Below the pieces are notes generated by a model. It was not told where the DNA came from. It saw nothing but the letters and a program-made list of their open reading frames with translations, and did no database searches. A stretch of DNA of 38,729 nt from Candidatus Competibacter sp. (lineage in GTDB: Bacteria > Pseudomonadota > Gammaproteobacteria > Competibacterales > Competibacteraceae), in contig JARSSH010000004.1 of NCBI GenBank assembly GCA_029624815.1, forward strand, positions 1 through 38,729. Reading direction: 5' to 3'. Both the position numbers and the translations under genes were made by a program. This document shows positions 25,401-33,853 of this stretch, piece after piece (the first letter of the stretch is position 1; every line of letters starts with the position of its first letter).

Positions 25401-25747
25401 ATGGCGTCGGTGCGCGGCTGGCCCACCAGGAATTGCACGGTCAGCACCGCCAGACCGGGCCGCGACACCGAATAGACGTGTTCAACGCCCTCGATTTCCG
25501 AGAGCATCTGCTCGGCCGGACTGCTGACCAGCCGCTCCACCTCGCGGGCGGTGGCGCCGGGAAAAGGGATGAACACGTTGGCGAAGGTGACGTTGATCTG
25601 CGGCTCTTCCTCGCGCGGCGTGACCAGCACCGCGAACACGCCCATCAGCAGCCCCACCAGCGCCAGCAGGGGGGTGATTTCGCTGAGCAGGAATTTTTTC
25701 GCGATCGCCCCGGATAGGCCGAGGCGCGGTTCGGCGGCGGCGCTCAT
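22439..25747 (-). CDS. RND efflux transporter permease, AcrB/HAE1-like
   Basis: This 1102-residue proton-driven efflux pump subunit shows 'TPREEEPQINVTFANVFIPFPGATAREVERLVSSPAEQML' in the N-terminal pore domain. The transmembrane core carries the proton-relay Asp pair in 'LIFSIGILVDDAIVVVENI', followed by 'PLAVDEVGGPTILATFTVIAALLPM'. A second pore domain and C-terminal helices follow ('LAGIIVRNSILLVDFIN', 'ALAAMLGALFI'). The segment linking the two halves (about residues 515-550) contains two copies of 'PSPPTPLPKGEG', which are not part of the family and derive from an inserted DNA repeat. The gene starts 1 bp after the adaptor stop. No outer-membrane channel gene is present, so TolC must be encoded elsewhere. 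The substrate is unknown. Confidence 0.95.
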   Translation of the reverse strand: MSAAAEPRLGLSGAIAKKFLLSEITPLLALVGLLMGVFAVLVTPREEEPQINVTFANVFIPFPGATAREVERLVSSPAEQMLSEIEGVEHVYSVSRPGLAVLTVQFLVGQPRTDAIVRLYNKLYSNADWLPANLGVGQPIVKPKGIDDVPIVALTLWTEDPKRGADDLTRVAHTLESELKRVAGTRDLYTIGAPDRVVRVLFDPAKLSGYGLALADLRRSLQAANASADAGVLVGDNREIPVQAGSFLVDPRDIGGLVVGLHQGTPVYLADVATVELGPDSPERYVWLGTGPAATANGIHSQGEFPAVTLAIAKKPGENAVQIADRLLERIEQLKGTFIPEGVNLTVTRNYGVTANDKAMTLIAKLIFATGLVIALVLVALGWREAFIVGAAVILTLTITLFASWAWGFTLNRVSLFALIFSIGILVDDAIVVVENIHRHIHLGGRKLVEAIPLAVDEVGGPTILATFTVIAALLPMAFVSGLMGPYMSPIPINSSMGMLISLAVAFVFTPWLTYKVLPSPPTPLPKGEGGETPSPPTPLPKGEGSHTEDQREHEDFSHRLFRRVVGPFLRGRRGRPLRWMLGLGVLLLIGGSVSLAYFQLVVLKMLPFDNKSEFQVIVDMPEGTTLEQTARVLGELGRYLATVEEVTDYQVYAGAAAPINFNGLVRQYYLRAGANVGDIQVNLVDKKHRHRQSHDIALSVRGPLQEIGNRYDANVKVVEVPPGPPVMSPLVAEVYGLNYPGQIQAAQEVRRIFGTTPDIIDVDDTVEAPAERLIAHVDRAKAALLGVSQQAVAADLNTALRGEDVSYLHSSAAKYPIPLRLELPVADKAGMATVLDLKTRAQSGQLVPLSEIVDIERTQRENAIYHKDLLPVVFVFGDMAGALDSPLYGMFEIFAHLRDQAIGGEPLEQFFIRQPDNPYGYSLKWDGEWQITYETFRDMGIAYAVGMILIYLLVVAEFRSYLVPLIIMAPIPLTIIGVMPGHALLHAQFTATSMIGMIALAGIIVRNSILLVDFINLEVANGIPFQEAVIRSSAVRAKPIILTALAAMLGALFILDDPIFRGLAISLIFGIMVSTLLTLIFIPVLYYAAFRKRLEPTEASA
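24113..24193. repeat. Two tandem 36-bp palindromic repeats inserted in the RND permease gene
   Basis: The copies at 24113-24148 and 24158-24193 differ at one base within the 36-bp core and are spaced 45 bp apart, an exact multiple of three. Each has a short stem formed by CCCCTCgccctttGGGAGAGG and a T-G-rich tail. This 'CCCTCacccc..CTCTCCC' type of repeat is familiar as a dispersed intergenic repeat in many bacterial genomes. Here it is read through in frame. Confidence 0.85.
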
Positions 25748-25748
25748 G

Positions 25749-26798
25749 CTAATTCTCCACCGTCCGCTGCTGTTGCTTCAAATAGACGCCGGCCCGAATC
25801 GGGTCCAGCGCCACCTGCTCGCCCGGCTCCAGTCCGGCCAGGATTTCGACCACCTCGCCCTCGACTCGGCCGGGCCGGACCTGCCGCAGGCTGACCCGGC
25901 CGTCCTTGACCACGTAAACGCCGCTGACCTCGCCGCGTTGCGCCAGCGCCTGTTGCGGGACGGTCAGCCGGCGCTCCTCGCCGATCCGGAAGGCGGTTTT
26001 GACGAACATGCCCGGATAGAGGCCCTCGGTCTTGGGTGGCAGATAGACGCGCACCTTGAATACGTTGCTCCGCGGGTCGGCGTAGGGGAAAAAAGTCAGC
26101 TTTTCGGCGGCAATGCTGTTTTTGCCGTCCAGCGGCGGCAAGACCCGCGCCTGACCGTGCTTGCGCACCGGCACGATCAGTCGTTGAGGGATGTCGGCCA
26201 CCACCCGCAGTTCATCGAGCGAGAAGCCGGTCATCAGCGGTTTGCCGGGCTGGACAGCTTCGCCCCGTTGCACATGGCGCTCCAGGACGATGCCGCTGTA
26301 GGGGGCGTTGATGGTGGTGTAGCCCAGCGATTCCTTGGCCTGGGCAACGCCGGCCTCGGCGGCGTCGAGCCGGGCCTTGGCGGCGTTGAGGCCGGCGGTG
26401 GCGGAATCCATCTGCGCCTTGGATACCAGTTGCCGCTCGTAGATGCCCTTGATCCGGTTGTACTCGGCCTGCGCCTCAATGTGGCGGGCCTGGGCTTCGC
26501 GCAGGTTGGCCTGGGCTTGTTCCAGTCCGGCGCGCTGTTCGATGTTGCGAATCCGGATGATGGGGGTGCCCCGCGGAACAAAATCGTTGACGTCCACCAT
26601 GATGTCCTCGACCTGACCAGCGGTCTGGGCGGAGACGGTGCTCTGGTTGACGGCCTCGACCACGCCGTCGAGCACCTGCTCGTCGGGCAGGGTTTGCAGT
26701 TGGGCCGCGGCGACCGGAAACGGAGGTTCGGCGGCGAGGAGCGCCGGCGCGGCGGCCAGCAGGCAACAAAGTAGCGGCGGACGTATCGATATGGGCAT
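25749..26798 (-). CDS. RND efflux periplasmic adaptor (HlyD/MFP family)
   Basis: This 349-residue membrane-fusion protein has a signal peptide ('LLCCLLAAAPALLAAEPP') without a lipobox Cys at the cleavage site. A barrel/lipoyl half follows ('GVVEAVNQSTVSAQTAGQVEDI', 'VNDFVPRGTPIIRI'), then an alpha-helical hairpin (about residues 65-125, 'EQAQANLREAQARHIEAQAEYNRIKGIYERQLVSKAQMDSA'). The second lipoyl half is 'INAPYSGIVLERHVQRGEAVQPGKPL', and a beta-barrel with 'VRVYLPPKTEGLYPGMFVKTAF' completes it. It bridges the pump encoded downstream to an outer-membrane channel. A GGGAG Shine-Dalgarno sequence precedes the ATG. It is first in the operon, behind a promoter/operator at 26836-26863. Confidence 0.95.
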   Translation of the reverse strand: MPISIRPPLLCCLLAAAPALLAAEPPFPVAAAQLQTLPDEQVLDGVVEAVNQSTVSAQTAGQVEDIMVDVNDFVPRGTPIIRIRNIEQRAGLEQAQANLREAQARHIEAQAEYNRIKGIYERQLVSKAQMDSATAGLNAAKARLDAAEAGVAQAKESLGYTTINAPYSGIVLERHVQRGEAVQPGKPLMTGFSLDELRVVADIPQRLIVPVRKHGQARVLPPLDGKNSIAAEKLTFFPYADPRSNVFKVRVYLPPKTEGLYPGMFVKTAFRIGEERRLTVPQQALAQRGEVSGVYVVKDGRVSLRQVRPGRVEGEVVEILAGLEPGEQVALDPIRAGVYLKQQQRTVEN

Positions 26799-26835
26799 GG
26801 CGTTCTCCCTTTGACCTGAGCGGGTACAAGGTCTT

Positions 26836-26863
26836 TATATATTAGTGATCTCTAATATTTCAA
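26836..26863 (-). promoter_or_regulatory. Promoter of the RND efflux operon with 20-bp operator-like palindrome
   Basis: On the minus strand TTGAAA (26858-26863) is followed after 16 bp by TATATA (26836-26841), or after 18 bp by TATAAA, about 40 bp before the adaptor ATG. The spacer is almost entirely a palindrome, ATATTAGtGATCtCTAATAT (26839-26858), with 9 of 10 base pairs complementary. A repressor dimer of the TetR, MarR or ArsR type bound there would block RNA polymerase. No regulator gene adjoins, so the regulator is encoded elsewhere. Confidence 0.65.
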
Positions 26864-26914
26864 GACGGCAAACCAACAATCGCGGCAAGTCATGGATGAA
26901 TGACGCCGAACCGC

Positions 26915-27658
26915 CTATTCGATCAATAGCGCCGGAATCAGCAGCGCGGCGGTTTCGGCCAGTTCGCAGGCGGCGCCGAGCGTGTCGCCGGTGGCGCCGC
27001 CCAGCCGGGCCAGCAGCCAGTGGCGCAGTCCGAAAAATCCGCCGGCCAGCACGCCGAGCAGCACGCCGCCCGTCCAGTCGAGCAGCCCGACCGTGGCGAG
27101 GGCGACCAACAGCACCAGTACGCTACAGCTCAGCCGCGGCAGGTAGTCGGCGTAGGGCGTGCCCAGCCCCTCCGGCCGCACGTAGGGTGTGGTGACCAGT
27201 AGCAGCACGACGACGGAGCGGCCCAACACCGGCGCCAGTAACAATAGAGTGCGGGCATCCCCGGCCAGCAGCACCTGCAGGGTGGCGAACTTGGTCAGCA
27301 GCACCAGCACGATGACGACCACCGCCATCGGACCGCTGCGCGGATCCTTCATGATGGCCAGGGTTCGGTCGCGATCGCCATGGCCGCCGATCCAGGCGTC
27401 GGCGGTGTCGGCCAGCCCGTCCAGGTGCAGGCCGCCGGTCAGCAGCACCCAGACCGCCAGCACCAGGGCCGCCAGCACGCCGGGGTCGATCAGCCAGAGA
27501 GTCGAGTGCAGCCCGGCCAGCAGCGCGCCGATGAGCAGCCCGACCGCCGGAAAGAACAGTACCGACAGCCCCAGTTCCTCGGGGCGGGGCGGGGCGGCGG
27601 ACGATGGAATCGGCAACCGGGTCAGCAGTTGCAGAGCCAGGGCGAAGGCGCGGATCAT
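26915..27658 (-). CDS. cobS: Adenosylcobinamide-GDP ribazoletransferase (cobalamin synthase)
   Basis: This inner-membrane enzyme of about 247 residues joins adenosylcobinamide-GDP to alpha-ribazole (phosphate), the last assembly step of the B12 nucleotide loop. It shows 'FALALQLLTRLPIP', 'GLHLDGLADTADAWIGGHGDRDRTLAIMKDPRSGPMAV' (metal-binding Asp cluster) and several membrane helices. The frame is open to 27757, but the ATG at 27658 gives the family start and overlaps the cobC stop by 4 bp (ATGA). It is the last gene of the operon. Confidence 0.95.
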   Translation of the reverse strand: MIRAFALALQLLTRLPIPSSAAPPRPEELGLSVLFFPAVGLLIGALLAGLHSTLWLIDPGVLAALVLAVWVLLTGGLHLDGLADTADAWIGGHGDRDRTLAIMKDPRSGPMAVVVIVLVLLTKFATLQVLLAGDARTLLLLAPVLGRSVVVLLLVTTPYVRPEGLGTPYADYLPRLSCSVLVLLVALATVGLLDWTGGVLLGVLAGGFFGLRHWLLARLGGATGDTLGAACELAETAALLIPALLIE

Positions 27659-28260
27659 GCCATCCGGCCGTTGTGAAACACCAGGCGGGGCTCGGCCCGC
27701 GGGTCGTGAAAACAGCGCACCCGGCTGAGCGCCGCGAAGGGTACTTCGAAGCGCCACAGCCGCCGCAGCGGCATGTCGAGAATCTGGCGCAGCACCATGC
27801 GGATGGTGCCGCCGTGGGCGACCACCAGCACATGCTGGCCACGATGGCGCTCCAGCAGCGCCGCCCAGGCTTGGCCGATGCGCCGGTCGAAATCGGCGAC
27901 CGGCTCGCCTTCCGGGATCGGGTGGGCGATGGGATCGCGCCAGAATTGCGCCAGGGCCAGCGGGTCGCTGTCGTGGACTTCGGCGACGCCGCGGCCTTCC
28001 CAGACCCCGAAGCGGATCTCGCTGAATTCTTGAACGATCTCCAGGGGTCGATTCAATTGTTGGGCCAGCTCGCGGGCGAAGGCGGCGCAGCGGGTGAGCG
28101 GCGAACTGGCGATGACCTGCCAGTCACGGCAGTCGCCGACCGCCGCGCGCATCTGTTGCCATCCCAGCGGGCTGAGCGGATCGTCCACCGCGCCGCGAAA
28201 TTTCTTGCCGCCCGCCGGTTCGCCGTGCCGCAGCAGGTCGACGGTGGTGAAGTCGTTCAT
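27655..28260 (-). CDS. cobC: Alpha-ribazole phosphatase / histidine phosphatase family
   Basis: This 201-residue histidine phosphatase has the RHG motif '[12 protein letters not shown]' with the catalytic His near residue 12, '[14 protein letters not shown]', the acid residue in 'EIRFGVWEG' and the second His in '[14 protein letters not shown]'. In this operon its expected substrate is alpha-ribazole 5'-phosphate or cobalamin 5'-phosphate. The frame extends upstream to 29124, but that part is antisense-free shadow of cobT; the ATG at 28260 overlaps the cobT stop (ATGA) and begins the conserved domain. Confidence 0.93.
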   Translation of the reverse strand: MNDFTTVDLLRHGEPAGGKKFRGAVDDPLSPLGWQQMRAAVGDCRDWQVIASSPLTRCAAFARELAQQLNRPLEIVQEFSEIRFGVWEGRGVAEVHDSDPLALAQFWRDPIAHPIPEGEPVADFDRRIGQAWAALLERHRGQHVLVVAHGGTIRMVLRQILDMPLRRLWRFEVPFAALSRVRCFHDPRAEPRLVFHNGRMA

Positions 28261-29300
28261 GCCTGCGAGACTCCGGCTTCGGCGAAGGTGGCCATGTGGG
28301 CGTGCAGGACGGCGGCGGCGCGCAGGATCGGCATCGCCACCGCCGCGCCGCTGCCCTCGCCCAGGCGCATGTCCAAATCGAGCAGCGGTTGCGCCTCCAG
28401 GGCGTCCAGCAGCCGGCGGTGGCCGGGTTCGGCGGAGCGGTGAGCATGGAACAGCCAAGCCGTTAAATCCGGTTGGTGTCTGACGGCGACCAGGGCGGCG
28501 GCGGTGGCGATGAAGCCGTCCACGAGCGCGGGAACGCCGAGCTGGGCACAGCGCAGATAGGCGCCCGCCAGCGCGGCGATTTCGAAGCCGCCCAGTCGCT
28601 GTAGGGCCACGAGTGGCCGAGCGTCGCGATGCCGGGCCAGCGCCCGTTCGATGGTCAGCGCCTTGCGGGCGACGCCGGCGGCGTCCAGGCCGGTGCCGGG
28701 ACCGGCCAGTTGCGCGGCCGGCAGACTGAGCAGGGAGCAGGCGACGGCGGCGGCGCTGGTGGTGTTGCCGATGCCCATTTCGCCGCCGATAAACAGCCGC
28801 GCCCCGCCGATCGAGGCGCGCTCGGCGGCTTCGCGCCCCGCCGTCAGCGCGTCGTGCACCTGTTCGACGCTCATGGCCGGTTCGTGGACGAAATTGGCGG
28901 TGCCGGCGGCGATTCGGGCATCCAGTACCCCGGGCAGATCGCCCAGCGCTTGGACGGTGCCGACGTTGACCACCTCCAGCCGGGCGTTCCATTCCCGGGC
29001 CAGCACGCTGATCGCCGCGCCGCCGCGGGCAAAGTTGCGCACCATTTCGGCGGTGACGACCTGGGGAAAGGCCGATACGCCTTCGGCAACGACGCCGTGG
29101 TCGGCGGTGAACACGGTAATCCAAACCTGATCCAGCCGGGGTTGCTGGGTGCCTTGCATCGCGGCCAGGGTCGCGCCGAGCTGTTCCAGCCGGCCCAGCG
29201 AACCGGGCGGTTTGGTCAGTTGCGCCTGCCGCTCGTGGGCGGCGGCGAGCGTGGCGGCGTCGGGGCCGGGAATCGGGTCGTCAAACCAGTGATGGCTCAT
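28257..29300 (-). CDS. cobT: Nicotinate-nucleotide--dimethylbenzimidazole phosphoribosyltransferase
   Basis: This 347-residue enzyme makes alpha-ribazole 5'-phosphate from DMB and nicotinate mononucleotide. Family blocks are '[22 protein letters not shown]', '[27 protein letters not shown]', '[10 protein letters not shown]', '[13 protein letters not shown]' and the C-terminal catalytic region '[20 protein letters not shown]', with the conserved Glu in GEGSG. It is full length and joined to cobU upstream and cobC downstream by ATGA overlaps. No bluB or bza gene for DMB synthesis is seen in the window. Confidence 0.97.
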   Translation of the reverse strand: MSHHWFDDPIPGPDAATLAAAHERQAQLTKPPGSLGRLEQLGATLAAMQGTQQPRLDQVWITVFTADHGVVAEGVSAFPQVVTAEMVRNFARGGAAISVLAREWNARLEVVNVGTVQALGDLPGVLDARIAAGTANFVHEPAMSVEQVHDALTAGREAAERASIGGARLFIGGEMGIGNTTSAAAVACSLLSLPAAQLAGPGTGLDAAGVARKALTIERALARHRDARPLVALQRLGGFEIAALAGAYLRCAQLGVPALVDGFIATAAALVAVRHQPDLTAWLFHAHRSAEPGHRRLLDALEAQPLLDLDMRLGEGSGAAVAMPILRAAAVLHAHMATFAEAGVSQA

Positions 29301-29815
29301 GCGGGGCGGTCCTTGAGAATGAGGGGCAGGCCGGCCACCACGAGAGTGACGCGGTCACAGAGGTGGGCGACCGCCTGATGCAACCGGCCGGCTTCGTCAC
29401 GGAAGCGGCGGGCCAGCGGATTGGCGGGGACGATGCCCTGACCGACTTCGTTGCTGACCAGCAGCACTGGTCCGGGCAGGTCCGGCAAGGTGTCCAACAG
29501 GGCGCGCGTTTCGGCATCCAGGCGATCGTCACCGGCAGCCAACAGGTTGCTGAGCCACAGCGTCAGGCAGTCCACCAGCAGGCAGCGGTCCGGGGCGGTG
29601 TGGGTTCGCAGGGCTGCGGCGAGGGCCAGCGGTTCTTCCACCAGCAACCAGTCGGCGGGGCGGTCGGCGCGGTGGCGGGCGATACGCTCGACCATTTCCG
29701 CGTCCCCGGCCTGCGCGGTGGCGAGGTAAATGACATTGAGTTTCGCGGCGGCGGCCTGGCGTTGGGCAAAGGCGCTTTTGCCGGAACGGGCGCCGCCGAG
29801 GATGAGCTGTTTCAT
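29297..29815 (-). CDS. cobU: Adenosylcobinamide kinase / adenosylcobinamide-phosphate guanylyltransferase
   Basis: This 172-residue bifunctional enzyme phosphorylates adenosylcobinamide and then activates it with GTP. It shows Walker A '[12 protein letters not shown]' at residues 6-17, '[26 protein letters not shown]' with the His that receives GMP, '[15 protein letters not shown]' and '[14 protein letters not shown]'. It is the first gene of the cobUTCS operon. The 200-bp region upstream does not contain a recognisable cobalamin riboswitch (no B12 box on the minus strand), so control by B12 is not visible here. Confidence 0.96.
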   Translation of the reverse strand: MKQLILGGARSGKSAFAQRQAAAAKLNVIYLATAQAGDAEMVERIARHRADRPADWLLVEEPLALAAALRTHTAPDRCLLVDCLTLWLSNLLAAGDDRLDAETRALLDTLPDLPGPVLLVSNEVGQGIVPANPLARRFRDEAGRLHQAVAHLCDRVTLVVAGLPLILKDRPA

Positions 29816-30015
29816 GTCAAGGGTGGCTTATGATTGTTATCGCGAACGCCCGTGGCGGATGACATGGCTTGATTATCGTTGATTTCGACGAATTGCCAAA
29901 GCGGGTGGATGCGGATGGGGGTTAGCTTATTATGACCTGGTGACTGCAATCTTATGTTTTTCACTGACATATGATATCTTAACGGTACATTCGCTCTATA
30001 GGCACAGAACATACC
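29816..30015. promoter_or_regulatory. Divergent intergenic region, cobU / ankyrin-sigma operon
   Basis: This 200-bp region separates two divergent operons. It becomes AT-rich toward the plus-strand operon (29930-30000). TATGAT at 29970-29975 is the best -10-like hexamer for the sigma-factor gene, without a matching -35 at 16-18 bp. I see no strong inverted repeat, riboswitch or small ORF with a ribosome-binding site. Confidence 0.3.
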
Positions 30016-32334
30016 TTGGCAAAGCTCTCGCCAATGCCGGATGCGATGAATCCCCTTCTCAAGATGGCAGTCCTGGCGGACGCCTCGGACCTCGTGCAAT
30101 TCCATCTCCAACGTGGCGGCGATGCCGACCGTGTGGACAAGGATGGCGCATCGGCGCTGATGTACGCAGCCAGCCGTGGCCAGGCGGAAATCTGCCGGAT
30201 GTTGCTGAAGGCAGGGGCCGATCCGTTTCTGAAAAATCGCCAAGGCCAGGATGCGCTTACTCTGGCCCGTTCGGCGGGTCACCATGCTGTGGAAACGATA
30301 CTGCTTGAAGCCGTTAGAAAATCTCGGCCGACTCTGCAGGCGGTGGCCGATGGCCGTATTAGCCCCGATGAACCCGGCAATCAACCGAAGTCGTTGGCCG
30401 AAGGGGAGTTTGACACCTTCGGCTGGGTTGCGGAAATCGAAGCGCCACCGCCGGAGGGCGACCCCGATTGCCTGAATGATGCCTGTGCCCTGAATCGGCT
30501 TCTGGCCGGTCATGTTCCCATTGATACCGATACTGACTGGTCGGATGTTGAGATTGAAATCCCGGACCTGCCAGTCGGCTGGCGCGGCCGGTTATCTGTC
30601 AATGATGTTTGCTTGGAGCGGATCAGGCATCTTTTGATTCAGGGCATCCAGGCCGGCCGGGTTTCCCGCACGAACGTCGGATATGTCCTGTGCCACAATG
30701 AACCTGATCTGGACGCGTGGGGAACGCTGCTGGATCGCGTTCTGGGCGATCTGGGTATCCAGATTGACGACTGGGTGGACGAGGGTCAGCCTCCCGTGTT
30801 TGCCGATCTGGATCCAGAGCAGGGGAATCCGGAGGAGGAGATCGCCGATGAAGCACTTCGCTTTATTGAGGAGCTGCATGATCTGCGGATGGACCCGGCC
30901 AACTGCTACCAGCGTGACGTGAACGCCTTCGGCCTGCTTACGAAAGAAGGGGAAATCCATCTGGCCCAGCGTATCGAGGAGGGGATGGAGCAGGTTATGG
31001 CCGCGCTGGCTGGGTGCCCATGGGCGGCGGGCGAACTGCTGCGCCGCTATGATGAGATCTGTAACTCGGGTACCCGGTTGAGCGCTGTTTTCAGCGGATT
31101 CCGGGACAGGGTGGAAGCGGAATCGCCCCTGTTGAACGTGGAAGCGCTACTTGCCGCCGATGATCCGGACGCGCTGGCCAGCGATGACGTCTTGGCGGAT
31201 GACGTAGATCTGGACGGAGACGATGAGCCGGATGTCATCGAGAACGGCCCCGATCCGGAAGAAACTGCTCGGTGCATCGCCGATTTGCGCACCCTGTACC
31301 AGCAGGTGCTGGCCAGCATGGACCAATGCGATATCCAGTATCCCCGGACCCAAGCGCTGCGCCAGCAACTGGGCGAATGCTTCATGCGGTTCCGGCTGAC
31401 ACCAAAGACCTTGGAGCGACTGACCGCCGGATTGGGTGAAACGGCTGAGCGGATGCGGGATTTGGAAACGCACATCACCGACCAGCATGCGCGCGCCGTT
31501 ACCGCCCGGCGGGAGTTGTGGACCATCGAACGGGAAACCGGCCTGTCCGCCCGCGAACTGGTGGAGCTCGATCGCCGGATGACGACCAGCTTGGACAACG
31601 CCCGCCACGCCCGCCACGCGATGATCGAAGCTAACCTGCGGCTGGTGATTTCCATCGCCAGAAAGTACTCCCGCCGTGGCCTGCCGTTTCTCGATCTGGT
31701 TCAGGAGGGCAACATCGGCCTGATGAAAGCGGTGGACAAGTTCGAATACCGGCGCGGTTACAAGTTTTCAACCTGCGCGACCTGGTGGATTCGCCAAGCG
31801 ATTACCCGCGCCATCGCCGATCAGGCCCGGACCATACGCATTCCAGTTCACGCAGTCGAGGCCATCAACAAGATGGAACGCCTCGGTGGGGATTGGGAGA
31901 ACCGGACGGGCCGATTGCCAAAGCCCGCCGAACTGGCCGGGGAGATACAATTGCCAGTGGCAAAAGTTGACAAGTTGCTCAGGGCGTCAGAAGAGCCGCT
32001 CTCCCTCGACGTACCTCTTGATGACGAGGGGGATGAATATCTCGTCGATGTGTTGGAAGACCGGCGAACCCTGGCGCTGGAAACGGTTGCGGTGAACCGC
32101 GACCTGTATCAAGTCGTGCAAAAGCTGCTGGATGATCTCAAGCCAAGAGAGGCGGAAATCATCCGTCGGCGCTTTGGCATTGACCTGCCGTCTGAACAGA
32201 CTTTGGAAGAGATCGGTCAGCAGTTCGATGTGACCCGCGAGCGCATCCGCCAGATTGAGGCCAAGGCGCTGAAGAGGCTGGCTCACCCCAGTCGCGTGGA
32301 ACTGCTGCGCGATTTTTCGCTGCTGGACGGCTGA
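30016..32334 (+). CDS. Ankyrin-repeat/sigma-70 fusion (RpoD-like), first gene of a putative defence operon
   Basis: The protein has 772 residues from the TTG at 30016; the ATGs at 30034 or 30046 are equally possible. Residues ~8-105 are ankyrin-like repeats ('[23 protein letters not shown]', '[28 protein letters not shown]', '[14 protein letters not shown]'). A divergent region of about 180 residues follows. Sigma region 1.2 begins near residue 293 ('[22 protein letters not shown]'), followed by an acidic non-conserved insert. Region 2 begins near 536 ('[13 protein letters not shown]', '[22 protein letters not shown]'), then region 3, then region 4 near 709 ('[18 protein letters not shown]', '[18 protein letters not shown]'). 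Regions 2.4 and 4.2 are so close to housekeeping RpoD that it should bind ordinary -10/-35 promoters. The next gene starts 5 bp after its stop. How the ankyrin part works is unknown. Confidence 0.9.
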   Translation: MAKLSPMPDAMNPLLKMAVLADASDLVQFHLQRGGDADRVDKDGASALMYAASRGQAEICRMLLKAGADPFLKNRQGQDALTLARSAGHHAVETILLEAVRKSRPTLQAVADGRISPDEPGNQPKSLAEGEFDTFGWVAEIEAPPPEGDPDCLNDACALNRLLAGHVPIDTDTDWSDVEIEIPDLPVGWRGRLSVNDVCLERIRHLLIQGIQAGRVSRTNVGYVLCHNEPDLDAWGTLLDRVLGDLGIQIDDWVDEGQPPVFADLDPEQGNPEEEIADEALRFIEELHDLRMDPANCYQRDVNAFGLLTKEGEIHLAQRIEEGMEQVMAALAGCPWAAGELLRRYDEICNSGTRLSAVFSGFRDRVEAESPLLNVEALLAADDPDALASDDVLADDVDLDGDDEPDVIENGPDPEETARCIADLRTLYQQVLASMDQCDIQYPRTQALRQQLGECFMRFRLTPKTLERLTAGLGETAERMRDLETHITDQHARAVTARRELWTIERETGLSARELVELDRRMTTSLDNARHARHAMIEANLRLVISIARKYSRRGLPFLDLVQEGNIGLMKAVDKFEYRRGYKFSTCATWWIRQAITRAIADQARTIRIPVHAVEAINKMERLGGDWENRTGRLPKPAELAGEIQLPVAKVDKLLRASEEPLSLDVPLDDEGDEYLVDVLEDRRTLALETVAVNRDLYQVVQKLLDDLKPREAEIIRRRFGIDLPSEQTLEEIGQQFDVTRERIRQIEAKALKRLAHPSRVELLRDFSLLDG

Positions 32335-32339
32335 TCACC

Positions 32340-33836
32340 ATGCCTCGATCCCGCCATGCCCCACCGAAAGCCAGTGCGATGCTGGAAGCCCTGCGTGGAC
32401 TGGGTTATTCCACAGCCACCGCTCTGGCCGACCTGATCGACAACAGCATCGCCGCTCGGGCTGAGACCGTCCACCTCCGGTTTTTGTGGGCGGGGCCGGC
32501 CAGTGCCATTCACATCCTCGACGATGGCGACGGTATGGACGCCGGTGAACTGGACCGGGCCATGCGGCTGGGTGAACGCAGCCCACTGGATCTCCGCGCT
32601 GCCCACGATCTGGGCCGGTTTGGACTGGGGTTGAAAACGGCTTCGCTTTCGCAATGCCGGCGGTTGACCGTCGCCAGCCGCCGGGACGGGAAAACCCACT
32701 GCCTACGCTGGGATCTGGACGAAATTGCCCGGCGTCAGGACGATGGCTGGTATCTGCTGGAGGACGCTGCCGAAGGTTCGGCAGCGCATCTGAGGCATCT
32801 GGAGGAGCAGGAACGGGGTACGCTGGTGCTCTGGGAAGTGCTGGACCGGATTGTCACGCCCGAGTTTCGCGAGCAGGACTTTCTCGACCTGATCGACCGG
32901 GTGGAACAGCATTTGGCCATGGTGTTTCACCGCTACCTGCAAGGACCGAATCCGCGCCTGCGCATCCTGATCAATGAGTGCGCCGTCGCCCCCTGGAATC
33001 CATTTCTGACCAACCATCCCGCCACCTGGTCTTCACCCGTACAGCGCTACCCAAGTGCAGCAGGCCTAGTCGAAGTCCAGGGCCATGTGCTGCCGCACCG
33101 CGACCGGCTCGAACCCGACGACTACGAGCAGGCGGGCGGGCCGGAGGGCTGGACAGCGCAGCAGGGATTCTACGTCTACCGCAACGAGCGGCTGCTGGCA
33201 GCCGGTGGCTGGTTGGGACTTGGACAGGGGCGCGGCTGGACGCGGGAGGAGGCTCAACGACTGGCACGGATTCGCATCGATATCCCGAACAGCGCCGATG
33301 CCGACTGGAAAATTGATATCCGCAAGTCCACGGCCCGCCCACCGGTGGCTCTGCGTAAACGGCTACTAAGCCTTGCCGAAGACATTCGCCAGCGGGCGCG
33401 GCGGGTTTTTGCACACCGGGGGCGGATCATCCAAGTGAGCGGGAAGGAACCACTCGCTGAGGCCTGGCAGACCGAACAAGGCAATGGAGGTATGCGCTAC
33501 CGAATCAGCGAAGACCATCCAGCCATCAAGGCCGTACTCGAAAGTGCCGGGCCGCTGCTTCCACAAATCCGCGCCATGTTGCGGGTGATCGAGGAAACCG
33601 TGCCGGTGCAGCGCATCTGGCTGGACACCACCGAGGGTAGAGAAGTCCCGCGTACCGGATTTGCCGGTGAAGCGCCTGCCGAGGTCGTAACCGTTCTGGA
33701 GGTGATGTTCAGGAACATGATCCAGAGAAAAGGGCTTTCGCCACATCTGGCCCGTGAACAGTTGCTCCGCACCGAACCATTTCACCAGTATCCCGATCTG
33801 GTCCGCAACCTGCCGGATATCTTGATGCCCGAATAA
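32340..33836 (+). CDS. GHKL ATPase, MutL/MORC-like, defence-associated
   Basis: This 498-residue ATPase has a Bergerat fold at the N-terminus: the N box 'ADLIDNSI' with Asn35, 'LDDGDGMD' at residues 60-67 as the G1 box, and 'DLGRFGLGLKTASLSQ' as the G2 lid. A beta-rich S5-like transducer follows, with 'FYVYRNERLLAAGGWLGLG' and 'RIRIDIPNSADADWKIDIRKSTARPP'; the Lys after 'DIR' fits the ATP-sensing lysine of MutL/MORC-type proteins. There is no visible nuclease domain at the C-terminus. In paraMORC neighbourhoods such proteins pair with SF2 ATPases and nucleases, which here are the next two gene products. It probably clamps DNA or remodels a complex in response to ATP. Confidence 0.9.
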   Translation: MPRSRHAPPKASAMLEALRGLGYSTATALADLIDNSIAARAETVHLRFLWAGPASAIHILDDGDGMDAGELDRAMRLGERSPLDLRAAHDLGRFGLGLKTASLSQCRRLTVASRRDGKTHCLRWDLDEIARRQDDGWYLLEDAAEGSAAHLRHLEEQERGTLVLWEVLDRIVTPEFREQDFLDLIDRVEQHLAMVFHRYLQGPNPRLRILINECAVAPWNPFLTNHPATWSSPVQRYPSAAGLVEVQGHVLPHRDRLEPDDYEQAGGPEGWTAQQGFYVYRNERLLAAGGWLGLGQGRGWTREEAQRLARIRIDIPNSADADWKIDIRKSTARPPVALRKRLLSLAEDIRQRARRVFAHRGRIIQVSGKEPLAEAWQTEQGNGGMRYRISEDHPAIKAVLESAGPLLPQIRAMLRVIEETVPVQRIWLDTTEGREVPRTGFAGEAPAEVVTVLEVMFRNMIQRKGLSPHLAREQLLRTEPFHQYPDLVRNLPDILMPE

Positions 33837-33853
33837 CTCCCACAGAGGTCTGC

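Noticed and set aside
24422-25717. Plus-strand open frame of 431 codons opposite the RND permease
   Set aside because: It is an antisense shadow in GC-rich DNA, made mostly of Gln/Gly/Asp/His, with no plausible start context or domain.
27655-29124. CobC as a 489-residue fusion protein
   Set aside because: The frame stays open upstream only as a shadow of cobT. The ATG at 28260 begins the histidine-phosphatase domain and makes the ATGA overlap.
29816-30015. Cobalamin riboswitch upstream of cobU
   Set aside because: No B12-box-like sequence or matching multi-stem pattern is visible on the minus strand in these 200 bp.
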